Positions 36,338 to 49,372 of a stretch of DNA of 64,000 nucleotides are shown piece after piece; within the stretch, counting starts at the first letter, position 1; each line of letters starts with the position of its first letter. A program made the position numbers and the translations under genes. Source of the stretch: Atrichornis clamosus (taxonomy: Eukaryota > Chordata > Aves > Passeriformes > Menuridae); assembly GCA_013400975.1 (NCBI GenBank), contig WBMZ01012038.1, positions 1-64,000 of the forward strand. Direction: 5' to 3'. The notes under the pieces were generated by a model. That model saw only the letters and a list, made by a program, of their open reading frames with translations, was not told where the DNA came from and did not search any database.

Positions 36338-39300
36338 GAAATGGAAGGCTGAGTTTATTTGTCTTCTAAAGTAACTCTTGCCAGTTTGGGATACTTAGAT
36401 AGTAACCTTGGGGTTTAAATGTGAAGAGATGATAAAAAGCCTGAGCTGCTTGTAAGTGGATTCTCACTTTATTGCTCTTTCATGGTCTTGAGTTTTTCAC
36501 CCACAGGCACCTACACCTGGCACATTATAGTTGGTGATGATCTGCCAAATTCCGTCTGTGGAGTCGGGGGTGCTAGTGCCTGCCCAGATGTCAGCGAGAT
36601 GTAAGGCACTCTCCTATCTGTGTTTCTGCTATATGATGTGAGAATTCAGATTCTTCAGTCAAACCCGTTTCAGGGGGAAAAACCAGAAAGCTGTTTGGGA
36701 ATGGAACAGGGCAGGATGGAATTCAGCTACAAGTTTAAGTTCTATCTCCTACATGAGATGACTATTGTACCTCATTCACAGGTAGTAGTAAGATTCCTCT
36801 CTGTCTTTTATTAACCACCCACTAAATTATTAATCTGCTCTGTTCACTCACAATAAATAGTCTTGCCTAAAGCAGAGAAAGTTGTGTTTTGATTGGCAGT
36901 AACAGAAATACTGTATGCATTAATTCCTTTAGCTCATTTTGTAAAAGACAATCAGCATGACACTCAGACTAAATAGTTAAATATTACATAGCTGGCTAGG
37001 ATTTGAAGATTCCTGACTAGTCAAACACAGTACTTCTCCATTACCTCCTTGTGTGCTGTTTAGAGTCCATCTTTCTGTTGAAAACAAGTATGCCAAAGAG
37101 TCAACTTTACTAATTTTTTAATATTGGATTTGATTGTAGCTTAGGTAGCTGTGTCTTTATCTTACAGGATGGCAAAGTCCTTGCTGTCCCTTCCAAAGCT
37201 GAAGAATTGTTTCAGTGCATGACGGCTGTGTAACACTCCTTGAATTGAAATACTTAATCATTTCAGTCCTTGAAGGTGCACAACAGATATTCCAGCTTGG
37301 TAGTATAATACCCTTGAAAAATACTTTGTTGAAGGAGGTGGGGGATAGTTCTTATGGATTTGGAAAACCCGGACATCTTAATGCCTAGAAGCTCTGGATG
37401 TGCACTCTGAGACAAGCTGATGGATATGTATTAGACTCACTGCTGTCCTGCTGGGGATACAGCTCCACCTTGTTGCTCTTGTGAAGTTCAACTGTTAAGT
37501 CAGCAGTTTGGCTGCAGAGGCAGTATCTAAGCTAGGGAAGTATTGTCCTGTATTTTACATTATGTTTAAGTTCTTAAATAGTGGATGGTGTTCAGTAACA
37601 TGCTGCAAAGTGTAAATAGGAACAGGTTGAGCTTAAACACACTAAATTGGTATAGCATTGGTTATAATGAGTAGTGTAGTCTTAATGTGACACATTTGGA
37701 TTAATACTCTAGAGAGCTGTGGCTGTAACTGATGAAATGCTACAATGTGTGTATGGCTAAGAGGGAGGAGGAAGGAAGGATAGAACTTGTGAGGCGATCT
37801 TCACCATGCCTGAAATAATGCTGTGTTAGCATTCATGTGAAACTGGAGTACAGCTTCTCATCCAGAACTGGGAAAAGCCCAAAAAAAAGCTGCAGAAAAA
37901 ATACTCCTGCCACTTCATGAGTTACAGACTTTCTTGTTTTGATCCATTTCCTTCTGTTTAAAAGAGATAAGAAAGATGTATTATAATATGCTGGGCACCT
38001 CAGAAGATTCGGCTAGGCCCTCAGCATTTCATGGAAAATGAACGTGAAATTGTCCAGTGAGGTGGAGCCGAAGTAAGAAGGAATGGAAAAACACACAAAT
38101 AAAATGCACAATAAGAATTTCTTTCATATAAAGCAGCTTATCTAGTTCTTTGTTTTAGAGTCTCTTCGTTTTCCAGCTTATTCTGTGTGCTCTGGTAGTT
38201 GCTGGGCAAGGAACAGTGTGTTATGCCAGCTGTAGCTGATGTTTGCTGTGCACACACGTGTGTGTGTATTGGCCAGCCAAGCAGAACAGATGCCCTCAGT
38301 ACATGCTTGTCAGTTCTGCTCTGTGTGGGGGCATCTGTGCTTTACACAGCCACTTGCTCACTTTTTCTTCTCCCTGCTTGTCCATCCCCAAGAAAAGTGG
38401 CCCTTAAGGTGGAGACATAGCAGTCAAATTCGGTGGAAGACATGGGCCTTAGGAGCTTATGAGGATGGAAAAGACAAGAAGGAACTGATGATGTAATTTC
38501 AGGAGCCTTTTTTTAGCTAGGAAATGAGGTGTACAAGGTTCCTGTAGATGGTCCTGGATATTTCACAAGGGACCTATGATTATTCCTTCCAGTCTCATGG
38601 CCTGGGCATGCAACTCTTCCACTGTGAGAAGCCTGCCAGCACACTTTGTGATCCCCTACAAAGGCATATCAGGCACCTCCAAATTAGCTGTGGTGATCTC
38701 AATAAGGTTTTTGTCTCTGTTTTCTAAATAGTAGGCATTTCCTTCCAGATTCCTTCCTTTTGCTTTCTAGGAATTGAGAAGCTCTGCTTTTCCTTAAGAG
38801 GTTCAAATATCTGAAGCAAGGAATGATGTTTAAGTGCTGCATATCGAGTGGCTCATAGCAGAAGAATGAATGTACGTTTTCTCTGTGCTTGAGGATGTAA
38901 ATTCTCAGTATTATCCTTCCATTTCTCATGATGCTGGGGATGAAATATGGAATGTGGAATTTCCATCTGAGTCCTGTTTCCAAACACTAGTTTTATGCAA
39001 AAAGGAAAAAAATTGAACATTGTTACAGTCTCTTAACACTGCACCTTTATTTTGATAGTTTCATTCTGTGAAATGATGAATAATAATGCTTTGTACACAG
39101 AAATCAGCCCTGTTTCCTGTGCTGGAATTTAATGTAAACCTAAGAGTTTATGAAAAGACAAATCTCTTAAGTCCTGGTTGTCACTACAAGCACTTGTTTG
39201 CCTGTAGGAATGCTTAAGCTGGCTGTGCTTTCAGCAAAATTTCAGATGCACAGATGCAGCCTGCTGTGTTGCCTGATTTCTGAATCCTCAAAACAAGCTT

Positions 39301-41762
39301 TTGAGAACAACTGAATCTTTTCCCAACTCTATTGAGTTAGACTGAAGAACCATAGTTAGGCAAACGCCTTCCTTCCTAACAGATGAAGCTTTAAGTAGCA
39401 TGTATAAATGTCCTGGCTGTCATTCATGAGCCACCACAAATCAGATTATGCTCTTCATGCTACTTATGTGCTATGTAATGTAAATCAGCTTTACTAGGGA
39501 ATGAAGTATCTGAAATCTCTTTTTTTTGAAGTATGAAAAAATAGAACTTGATGTCTAAAAATAAACTTGAATATAAATTGACTATGACTTCAGAAAATTT
39601 GAGCTTTTAATTTTTTTTCACCACATTTTTGATAATGCTTGCCAATGCTTTGAAGCGTTTCCAGTCAGAATTCACTGTAAAGCACCTGTATGTCTTATCT
39701 GTCCAAGTTCACCTCCAGTCTGCATGGTTGCAGTGTTTTCTATTGCTTGGTGCATAAAGACTCAGTACTGTATGAAAAAAAAAAAGGACCAAGAAATTTA
39801 TTTGATGATGGCTGTTTCGGTTGCTGAAATTTGAGTGGCTGGCATCTTCTAAATCACATCAGATTCCTTGAATGTGTAGAAGAATGATGCTAGCATGAGT
39901 GACTTCACAAAGCCTTAAGAGAGATACTAAGTTGCCACTGCTGGTTCACCTTGTGTGAAGTATTGTAGGTTTGCCAGAACCTGACTGCTTTAGGAAGTGT
40001 CACCTTGCAGCTGAATGTACAAATGACACAGGTGAAATGGAGGGAAAGCTTTGTCTTCTGTTCCTCTTGGGAAAGATGGGCTTCATTATTTGGTTCAAGT
40101 TTTGTGAAGAGTTTTTCCCCTCCTCCTTTCTGTGCAGATTTAACTTATTCATTATTGGTCACAAGACATAATAAAAACTTTTTTTAAATTTTTTTTTTTC
40201 TTCATAGCTAAGCTGCTTTTGTTTAAACATTCTGGTACAGAAAAAACTTTTACAAAAGTTGTACTAATTCCCATACAAAACTTTTCTCCTTTTTTTTTCT
40301 TTTTCTACTGCACAACCTTTGCAATTACTTCATAGAAAAGTCACCATATACATCAGATCAGATAAGCCTATGTAGGCATTTAAAACTGATCTCACAGGTT
40401 GATTTGAGAGGAAGATCTGTCCTTTAATAGAGACCTGCTGACTAGAAATGGTTGATGACTCTATCTGAACTCTTCTAGGCATGGCTGTGACAGAAAAGAG
40501 ATTAAAGCCTGCACCTTTACAATGGTGGAGAAACAGTGCTGCTGTGGGGGAGAGTTTACTGGCAGGGGTCTCGATATTTCATGGTGTCTCAGAAGAGTAA
40601 TTCTATTCCACCCCCCCAAGCAGTTATAATGTAGCAAATGCGATTTGTGACCTTGTCCTTTAGTGGTAAATTTACTTGGGAGATCTGCCAAAGAAGTGAA
40701 ATTGCATTTTTAAATATAATGAACACTGTAGTAAACAAAGTATTTTATTTTTTCCCCTCCAGAATAAAATAAAGAATAATTTAGTAACTTCTTCTTTTAA
40801 AATTAAAAGCACTTGCTGAGAGTCCTCACTGAGCCTAAGAATATGGCAAAACAATAGGAATTAGGGTGAGCATTGCAAACTCTTGGCCATGCTTCTGTTC
40901 CAAGAGCCAAGCACTCTGTGCATTGTTGCAAGGTTTATTTACTGCACCTTTGTATGTGGGTATCGCTTGGCCCCTTCCTTGAGGACTTCAGAACCTCACT
41001 AAAAGGAAAAAAGGCCTTGCAGTCTGTTTTCTAACTGCCTAAATGGGAAGCTCTTGGCTAAGATCCTCAGCCTGATGTGGCTGATGATGTTGAAAGGTAA
41101 AGATGACAAGGTCTCAAGTTAGAACAAAAATAAAGCAATGGCAGCCAGTGCTCTTTCAGACTTGCAGGTGTGCAGAGGCTTTACTGCTGCTGATTAAATC
41201 CAAGCTGAGTACATAAACCCTGAAATCATCTGTTTCTGTTCTGCTTGTAATAGGGCTCAGGACACATGTTCACATCCCGGTGGAAAGGTACAGCCACCTT
41301 AGTACAGCGTGTTTTATCAGGAGAGTGCAGTGTGTGTTTTGTTAGATAGCGCAGGGTGGTGTTCAGATAAGCAGTGAAAGTATATAAATACAGCTTTGTT
41401 CTTAACGTGATGAAGGGACCTGCTGTATTATAAAAGGCGGCTACCGCTCCCCTATTCAGTCTTTTAAATATTTTTAAATTATCTGGGAGCTTACAAGCTA
41501 TGAAATCTCAGTTTAACCAGTGACTTCAATCTAACCAGTGAACATGAACATGAACAACACCTGCAGGGTAGAAACTCATAGCCTCAGTTCTTTGTATTCT
41601 GGGAAAATCTGTTCGTAAAGCAAGGATGGCAGAATGGGAAGTTTTTTTGTAAATGAGTGTTTGGAAGTACATTCTTACCTTCTGTGGGTGTAGGTGTCCA
41701 GCCAAGCCTTATGGGAATATAATGATGTCTACAATCCTATTTATATGTATCTATAAGGATAA
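36338..41762 (+). other. TBC1D4: TBC1D4 intron 1, non-coding segment
   Basis: This is about 5.4 kb of AT-rich intron. A short A-run sits at about 39775-39784 and T-rich tracts lie near 40170-40310. No transposon, exon or RNA gene is recognised. Small frames (for example 38239-38496 and 38699-38983) have no family resemblance. Confidence 0.6.
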
Positions 41763-41845
41763 ATCATAGAATCATTGAAGTTGGAAAAGGCCTCTAAGAT
41801 CATTGAGTCCAACTATTACCTGACACTGCCAGGTTCACCGCTATT
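41763..41845 (-). mobile_element. Short CR1 LINE 3' terminus, antisense
   Basis: Only the terminal ~83 bp remains. It runs atcatagaatcattgaagtt, then ggaaaaggcctctaagatca and ttgagtccaactattacctg, followed by acactgccaggttcaccgct. The wording (GGCCTCTAAGATCATTGAGT) marks a different subfamily from the copies at 17261 and 27125. Confidence 0.92.
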
Positions 41846-43346
41846 TTTGGTGTGATATCTTGAGAGAATACTGGCTAGTTTGTAGCAGGAAAGCTTTTCA
41901 GCATCTCAACTTTGAGATGAATCTTTTACTTTCCAGCTGCACATATGAACCTTCTAAGGACCAGCTATTGAGGGGGGGTTTCCCCTTCCAGTAGGAGTTT
42001 CTTCTGTCATCTTGACACTGCTTGGGTAATTCTTCTTGTAAATTTGAGTCTTTCTAATTACACTGCATATAATTATGGGTTAAGAAACATTTAGGCTGTT
42101 TCGTACGCTGTAGTTTTGATAAATGCTTGGGAGTTCTCTGTTCTGAAGTTACCTAATTTATGCAAGATGTGAAGTTTTTATCAGAGCAAAAACACAGAAG
42201 TGAGCCAATTTGTGTCCTATGCTAGCTTCAGCTCCCTGAGAGCTTGAGAGCTCTTGAACAAACAGAAACTACAGCACTTGGGACTATGCCAGATGCTTTA
42301 AAAATTCCCTAGAGAATAATAAGTCTAACTAGTGTTGTATATTTCTGTCACATTTCAGATAACCCTTGAAGTTGAGATTTTTGTTGTTTCTTTTTGAAGT
42401 TTACCAGTATCTACCATATAGAAATGTATGGAATTGTTTTGGAAGCCCTTTTGGGTATCACAGCTGAAACTGGAAGGCATACTTGCAAATCCCACCAGAG
42501 AAAGGATTGAGGCTTGGTGAGTGAGACATACTTTGTTTTCCAAGATAAGATCCTGGGAATCACAGAAGAGCTAGTTAAGAAATATGCTTAACTTTTATGA
42601 TACAATGTTTCCTCACTGGCTTTGCAAACAAGTTTCAGCCTTGACTTCAGTGAGAACAGGACATCCAGACATGACCAAGAATAACTTCCCTAACGTAGAT
42701 AATTCCCAGATCAGCTAAGCTCCCCCAGGGGAAGTAGAATTGATGGGTAGGAGGAACGTAGTTCGCTGCTTAGGGGAGCTTTTTTTCCTATTTCCGTTAA
42801 TAGTTACATGTTCACTGCTGACTCTCATCAGCAAACTGACCTTCAGTTGCAGAGTGAAATATTTCATAATCTGGGCTATTGGAAGTAAAACATAACTTAG
42901 CTGTAGAATGACAAAATTATGAGTAAACTGAGTTTGAAGTTCCTCAGTCCAGAGTAGACTGTCGTCTTCTATAAAAGAACAGTTCACATACTTATTTCTG
43001 AAACTTTAAGTTAATTGAAGGTGTATCTTGCTTTGATTGCAGCTGAGCATGACAAGTAATACCTTAGGTGAAATTATTAAGAAACTCCAGTAGTAAGCTG
43101 AAGTGAATGGGATTTCTATTATCCTTCCAAATCACTTATTTAAATGTCATGAGAACTCTGTTGTGTCAGTGGCAAAATCACTCATCCCTTCTCATCCCTC
43201 ACCCTTCAGTCCAGTAATGGGAGTTTACATTTCCAGGCCAGCCAGGAGCCACAGGATGGGATTTGCCATGTTACATCTAAGTGTACCTTGCCAAGCCCTA
43301 GACATTAGGACTGTGCTGCCCTTCTCCTGGTGTCCAGCTAAGACGT
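41846..43346 (+). other. TBC1D4: TBC1D4 intron 1, non-coding segment
   Basis: This is about 1.5 kb between the short CR1 terminus and the large LTR. It contains one arm (43326-43338) of a 13-bp inverted repeat whose partner lies inside the LTR. Nothing else is recognised. Confidence 0.55.
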
Positions 43347-43351
43347 GCTAG
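43347..43351. repeat. Target-site duplication, left copy GCTAG
   Basis: GCTAG matches 44300-44304 at the other edge of the LTR. The match continues two more bases (TA), which may be coincidental or may shift the boundary. Confidence 0.65.
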
Positions 43352-44299
43352 TAGTACTGTTAGCTCACTGTGGTGAGCTGCCCTGGCTGGACACCAGGCG
43401 CCCACAAACACCACTGTCTCATCCCCTCCTCAGCATGACAGGGGTGAGAAAGTATAACAAAAGGCTTCTGGGTCAAAGTAAGGACAGAGAGAGAACACTC
43501 ACCAATCACTCTCATGGGCAAAGCAGACTCAGCTTGAGGAAATCACTTTAATTTATTACCAATCAGATCAGAGTAGGGTAATGAAAAAGAAAACCAAATC
43601 TTAAAACACCTTCCACCCAACCCTCCCTTCTTTTTGTACTTAATTTTACTCCCATTTTTCTCTACCTCCATCCCCCTCAGCAGCATGGGGGACAGGAAAT
43701 GGGGGTTACAATGCCCTCATCACACATTGTGTCTACCACTCCTTCCTCCTCAGGGGAGGACTCCTCACACTCTCTTGCTCCATAGTGGGCTCCTCTCTCC
43801 ATAGGTCAACAGGTCCTGCCCGGATCCTGCTCCAACAGGGGCTTCACACGTGGTGACAGCCTCCTTTGGGCATCCATGTGCTCCAGTGTGGAGTCCTCCA
43901 TGGAACCTCCACGGATCTCTGCTCCACAGTGGATCTCCATGGGCTGCAGGGGCACAGCTGCCTCACCATGGACTGCACCACGGGCTCAGAGGAATCTCCA
44001 GCACTTGTGCCTGGAGCACCTCCTCCCCCTCCTTCTTCACTGACCTTGGTGTGTCCAGGGCTGTTCCTCTCACGTGTTCTCATTCTTCTGTCCCAGCTGC
44101 CATTGCACATTCTCAAGTATATTATCCCAGAGTGGTTACCACCATCACTGGTTGGCTCAGCCTTGGCTGGTGGTAGGTCTCTCCTGGAGCTGACTGGCAT
44201 TGACTTTGATGGACATTAAGGAAATTCTGGCAGCTTCCCGTAGAAGTCACCACTGTAGTCCCCTTTACTACCAAAATCTTGCCACACAAACCCAGTACA
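43352..44299 (-). mobile_element. Solo LTR of an avian ERVL-like endogenous retrovirus (~948 bp), antisense
   Basis: The minus-strand reading starts TGTACTGGGTTTGTGTGGCA and continues AGATTTTGGTAG, a 5' LTR end I recognise from an abundant bird LTR family. The + strand shows diagnostic internal blocks: ggctggacaccaggcgccca, the tttaatttattaccaatcag block, aggggaggactcctcacact and ctcctccccctccttcttca. An AATAAA poly(A) signal lies on the minus strand at 43552-43557. The + strand left edge reads TA rather than TG, so one terminal base may have mutated. No retroviral coding region adjoins. The flanks share GCTAG as a likely 5-bp target duplication. Open frames at 43844-44219 on both strands belong to GC-rich LTR sequence, not genes. 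Confidence 0.9.
43552..43557 (-). terminator. LTR polyadenylation signal AATAAA
   Basis: The + strand tttatt reads AATAAA on the minus strand, inside the large solo LTR and in the same orientation as that LTR. It is antisense to TBC1D4 and should not terminate the host transcript. Confidence 0.6.
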
Positions 44300-44304
44300 G
44301 CTAG
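44300..44304. repeat. Target-site duplication, right copy GCTAG
   Basis: It directly follows the LTR's terminal CA and is identical to 43347-43351. Confidence 0.65.
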
Positions 44305-45094
44305 TAAAATGAAGATACTGTCACAGAAGATGAAGCAAGTGTGGGCTTTGCTGTGCTTTAATAATGAACTTAAATTCCAGAAATCCTGGGTTAATTTGTC
44401 ATTGTATTGCCAGGACTTAATATTACCTATACCACTCTTCCTGTGAATATTGTTATAAAAAACTGAGCTAGTTATTTAATGCAACCTAGCTGTTCTTCTT
44501 ACCTGTGTGGTCTCAAGCCAATTTCAAAAATCACGTTGTTTATGCTGTCAGGCAGTGCTGTGCAGCTGCTGGTGCAGAAATGTCTTTCAAGTACCAGGCA
44601 TAATAAATTAAGAAAAGAAAATTTAGCAGTACTGAAATGAGTAGTATCTACCTGTAGCAATTACTGAAGCACTGCAAAAGTTACTTTACCTGATGTATAT
44701 GACAATGTTGCCTAAAAAAATGAGCAGAACTTCCCCAGTACTCTCAGAAACAACTCCTTCCCAACCTTCTTGACTCTATATTCATCACTTATTGTGTTTT
44801 CTTACTTACAGAGTAAATAAGTGCCTCTGTGCTCCCTTTTTCCCCTACAGTTTTATAGAACCCATACTCATAGCCAAAACAAAATGCTCTCACAGGCTTT
44901 TTGGAAATATATGTAAATGGTCTCATGGATCTTTATCAAATCCTCTTCATGTATGTCACTATTGGTGCAAGACTCTTGCCTTATAAAGCTGTTTCTCTGA
45001 AAGGACCTTATTGTCTGTTTATTTTATTGACTCACTTGTCTCAAAACTTTTGGGAAAAGCATTTCCTTTTCTGTTGCCCCTGGGTCTTGTGGGT

Positions 45095-45127
45095 TGTTTT
45101 TGTTTTGTTGTTTGTTTGTTTGTTTTA
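45095..45127. repeat. GTTT-type simple repeat
   Basis: An irregular run of TGTTT/TGTTTT units ends in three clean GTTT copies and is followed by AGT/AGC triplets. It is a short microsatellite. Confidence 0.85.
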
Positions 45128-48100
45128 GTAGTAGTAGCAGTAACTCTGTAACTCTTTTGGAATTTCTGTGTGAAAAAGTAAGAGGGCCGTGCATTTAATT
45201 ACTTTCAACTATTAAATTTGAAATATTTGTTAATCTGCCTGTGTCTTTATGGATTTACTTTTGAACACCGTAACTATCTAATGATGAAATCTTAGTATTT
45301 TAAGCAGTTAGTGATTGACAGGATTAGACTAATGTGACTCCCAGTGAGACTAGGGATGGGTGTTTTGTGCTGTGCTAACTCTGCCTTCAGGTATGGTATT
45401 CATTATTCCTCTGACTCGTAGGCAAAGTGGTGCTTCAAGACCTTGGTGCTGGAGGAAGTCTAGTTAGGTGGAAGTTCCCTGCTCTGCCCAGCACCTCATT
45501 TCAAAGTGGCTGATAATTCAGCATCTGGATGAGTATGACTATAAAATGCTATCTTGCTGTGTTTATGCTTGGGTTCTTTGCAGGTTGTTATCTGGGTCAG
45601 TTATTTGTACTAGTGGTTGCTTAGGCACTTTATGGTCAGAGGACAATGCAGTTGCTCTTGTGAACTGTGAGATGAGCAGACAAGCTGGAACATGTGCAGG
45701 TGTGTACTTTCAAAGTACTAAAAAACTTACGAATGTTACTTGGCAGGTGTGGAGAAGCTGTTGAAATGCTATTAGGTTGCAGTCTATTTTGTTTATGCTT
45801 GGTGCACATTGTTAAATCATGTGCATTTGTCTTTCACAGTTTTTTAGTGAATGTTGTTTTGAGAAAAGAAGCCTTGAACCCAGTCGTAACATTTTTTGTC
45901 TCTACCACAGTGCACCTGCTGCTTGACACAGTTTTTGGTGTCCAGCTTTTCATAAGCAGAGCCTTTTTTAAGGAAAGTTTGTACTGTGAAAGCTCTCAGT
46001 GCAGTTGAGAATTTGTGGGAAAACATCAGCTAGGAAAAGACCTAACTCCTTGGTGTCATGTCACTGAGGAACTTCTAGCCTTGTTAAGGGGTCTAGAAGC
46101 TATTGCAGTGCCTGACTCTTTTGGATCAAATGTATACATGCCTGCTAGATCTGTTGGACTGGATGGAGTCTGTAATTTTCCCCATCTCTCGGAGTCAGCA
46201 CTGAATTACTAATCACTTACCATCTCCTCCTTCAGTGATAGTAGAAGAAGGTGGTTATTGTAGCAAATGAGTTATGAAAGTGGTGTCATCCATGGATATG
46301 ATGATGGGTTTCAACCAAATCTGGGATGATACTCACTTTAGGAGTCTTCAGGATCTGCCAGGTAGGAGTCCTGAAACCTTGATCTCCTGACTAGGGAAAA
46401 ACAGACTTTCCAAAGTGTGTTCATTTCATAGTGAATCAACAAGTTAGTTAATATTCTTAAATTAAAACCTTGAGAACTTCTATCTGAAACTACTGAACTA
46501 AAAAAAAATGCTTTCTTAAATATGGTGCATGGAGTATTTATTTCAGTGTTAGCACTTTAAATCTGCTAAAATGAAGTTCAGGATCTTCTGATCTGTATTT
46601 GAGAAGTGGATAGTGACCATAAATGGGCAAAATACTTCAATGAACTCTCCAACTATTTTTCCCTTCCCCCGCAAAAGGAAATGAATGCAGAGAATGTATT
46701 AATTGTTTGGGACTGTCCACGTGACAGCCTTATCTTCTCAGGCAAGCCCTTTTAAAAATAGGGTATGTGTTATACATGATGGAGTTCTTAAAACCAACAC
46801 CTTAATAGACCTCTTACTAGTAAATGAACTGCCTAGTTAAGCTAAAATGCAATTTTAAAGAGAAAATTCCTAGATAGTATCTGAATTTGTGCTTTTATTG
46901 TTTGGAAAAACTTGGGTTAAAGAAGTTGGAAAGTTTAAGAACTGCTGTTACAAGCAAACTGTACTTTGCTAAGTCTTTCACTGGGAACTGTGTCCCAGAC
47001 TTGGAAACAAACTTGCATATGCTCAAAGTATAAAACTGGTAGATGAGGTTTACTAATCTGCATATTCAGAGAGCATAAGGATCATCATGAGACCTCTGTA
47101 CTGACACTTCCATGGGTTGCAAAGTACTCAAGCTAAGTGAATGAGAGGTGGAAAAGCATCAGCCTGACTGGCCTAAACATAGGAGAGAAATACTGAGTGC
47201 AAGAACCTTCCTTACTTAAAGCAATGCTCCTGTTGGACTGTGCTGTCACTGCCATCTTTGAAGTTCTTTGATAAGCCGCTGTTAAAAGTGCTTGCATAGA
47301 AGTTTTTAAAAAGGCGTCCATTGTCTGCTTAGGTATCTAAAACATCTTGTCACTCCTAGACATTCTTTCCTGTTAAGTAACTCATTACTCTGCTTATTTA
47401 AATTTGGATACTTGGCAAAGAAGCATCTTGTGTGTGTGTGTAGCACACAGAGCATGTTAGGTGATCCACAAGTTTCCAGTAGCAAGGTAGGTAATGTGAT
47501 GGTTCACTAAGCATAAGCTGTGCAACTGTGGTACTTTTATCTGCTTGTTGACTGTGTCAAAACTAAACAGTGTAAATAATTCCTGGGTTGATCTCAGGTA
47601 AGAAGTATTATGAAAATTCAGTTCTATTTCATTTTAGCTTACCTATCTAAAAATATATCTCTCTTTAGGGTGGTTTAATAGTAGTCTTGTCTTCAGCTTT
47701 GCCTTCAGCAGGAATATGTGATCTCCCCATTATGTGGCATGAGGCTGAACGTCAGAGGGAAATACTTGTGTTGCTCTGTAGCAGTTCTTCAGAAGCAAAC
47801 TTAGCTGGGTCCTGACTAGTCACCTGGAAAAAATATAGACTAGGCAATAAGGAGGAAGACTGTCTCCTGAAAGCAAAACTTTACTATGGGCAGTCCTTTA
47901 ATGGGTGTTCTTCATGTGTTTTCTGATGCTGTAAGCTTTGGCTATGCTCCTGGGCCTGTAGAGAACAGCAGAAATGTGAAAGCACTAGCTGCCAGGGGTG
48001 ACAGTCAGCTTGAAGCTCCAAAAACTGTTTTCACTGAATCTTTCTTTGCCAGCCCCTGTGTTCCAGCTTTCATGCTACTGGACTTGTGTTGCGTTGGCCC

Positions 48101-49319
48101 AGACATGCAGTAGAATGAATTGGAGTTGATGTCAGATACTTACTAATGCCTGCTGAGAACCTGACTTTGGGTCTTCCAAACTGTATTTTTAGGCTGTACA
48201 CTGAAGTGCAGATGGGTTGTAGAAATGCTTAGTAATCTGGCTGTTACTCCAGTCACTCTGTGATAGCATTTCTCTTGGCTACAAATCCTCCTTATTTCTG
48301 TAAAACAGAAGATGGTCAGTATTCCTTCAGCAGTAAGTCAGCTGATGGAGACAGATTCTTCTGTTCTAGTATCTAAATACCTCAAACAAAGTCAGCAAAT
48401 TGCTTGTATGACTGCATAAGTTGGATCACTCTGAGCTGGTCTTTATCTCCTTATCAGAAAGATGCATTTTTAATGGTGAAAAACTGTTAAGTTGAACACT
48501 GTCACAGGAATGGGAAGCTGCAGAATACAGTAGTTTTAGAAGTACAACAGGTCTGAATGATCAGTGCTGTACTAACTGGATGGCAGTGTAAGTATTTATA
48601 GCAGTTAAAGGAAAACAGTTTTTTCCCTCTCCCATCCTTCTTTCTAGTTGGAGATCGTTACCGATATCTGCAATTTCACCAGCATTTCAGTGTGTTTTTC
48701 TGTAAGATAAGAACTTTACTTCCATGTGAAATGTCTAGTACATAGCAGGATGTGATATGTGGCTTATTTTGTCTCTGTTTATGTTTTGCTGCTGTGAAAC
48801 CTGTGTCTGGTTCTCCTATCTTGTGGATTTGCAAGTTAACACTAACTGAGAGTCATTTCCAATTGCTCCTAATTTTTTCTCACATTGGTTTGGTTTCTAA
48901 TTGATAGATGTCAAACTCCCAGTAATCAGCAAAGCATGGGGTGTTGATTTCTGGACAGTATCCTGTTTCTCTTTTGTTTGCTTTTAAGTATGCATGCTTG
49001 ATCATGAGTGGGATGCATTATTCAAATCTGAGGCAGTGCGGGTGCTTCCAGCCCCAAGTCAGGAAATCCTTGGCTTTTGAAGAATAACGGCTGCTATACG
49101 GATCTCTGGCTGTGCTGTGATATCATGAAATGAGCCTGAGGAAATGCCGTGACAGCACTGCCAGTCCTTTGTGAGAGCGGGATCTTTCTGCACTCACTTA
49201 TCCCAGGAATCTGTTCCTGAGTCCTTGTGTTCATGACACTAAAGTTCGGTGACAGGTCTGCTTGGACATGCCTCTCCTTCTGAGCTGGATCTCACACCAG
49301 AAGGTACTCACCGCTCCTC

Positions 49320-49320
<1 letters not shown>

Positions 49321-49362
<42 letters not shown>

Positions 49363-49372
49363 TGTGTGTGTG
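49321..49372. repeat. (TG)n microsatellite, 52 bp with one interruption
   Basis: There are about 26 TG units, with one break near 49360 where a TT interrupts the alternation. It is long enough to be polymorphic. The poly-Cys/Val frame across it (49262-49453) is an artefact. Confidence 0.97.

Noticed and set aside
10188..39565. Scattered CTAAAAATA(A/G) MEF2-like sites (near 10188, 16037, 18047 and 39556) as muscle enhancers
   Set aside because: The count is no more than expected for such a degenerate AT-rich motif over 54 kb, and the sites are not clustered.
43844..44219. Overlapping ~110-codon frames on both strands
   Set aside because: They fall wholly inside the solo LTR, in its GC-rich repeated segment, and match no retroviral protein.
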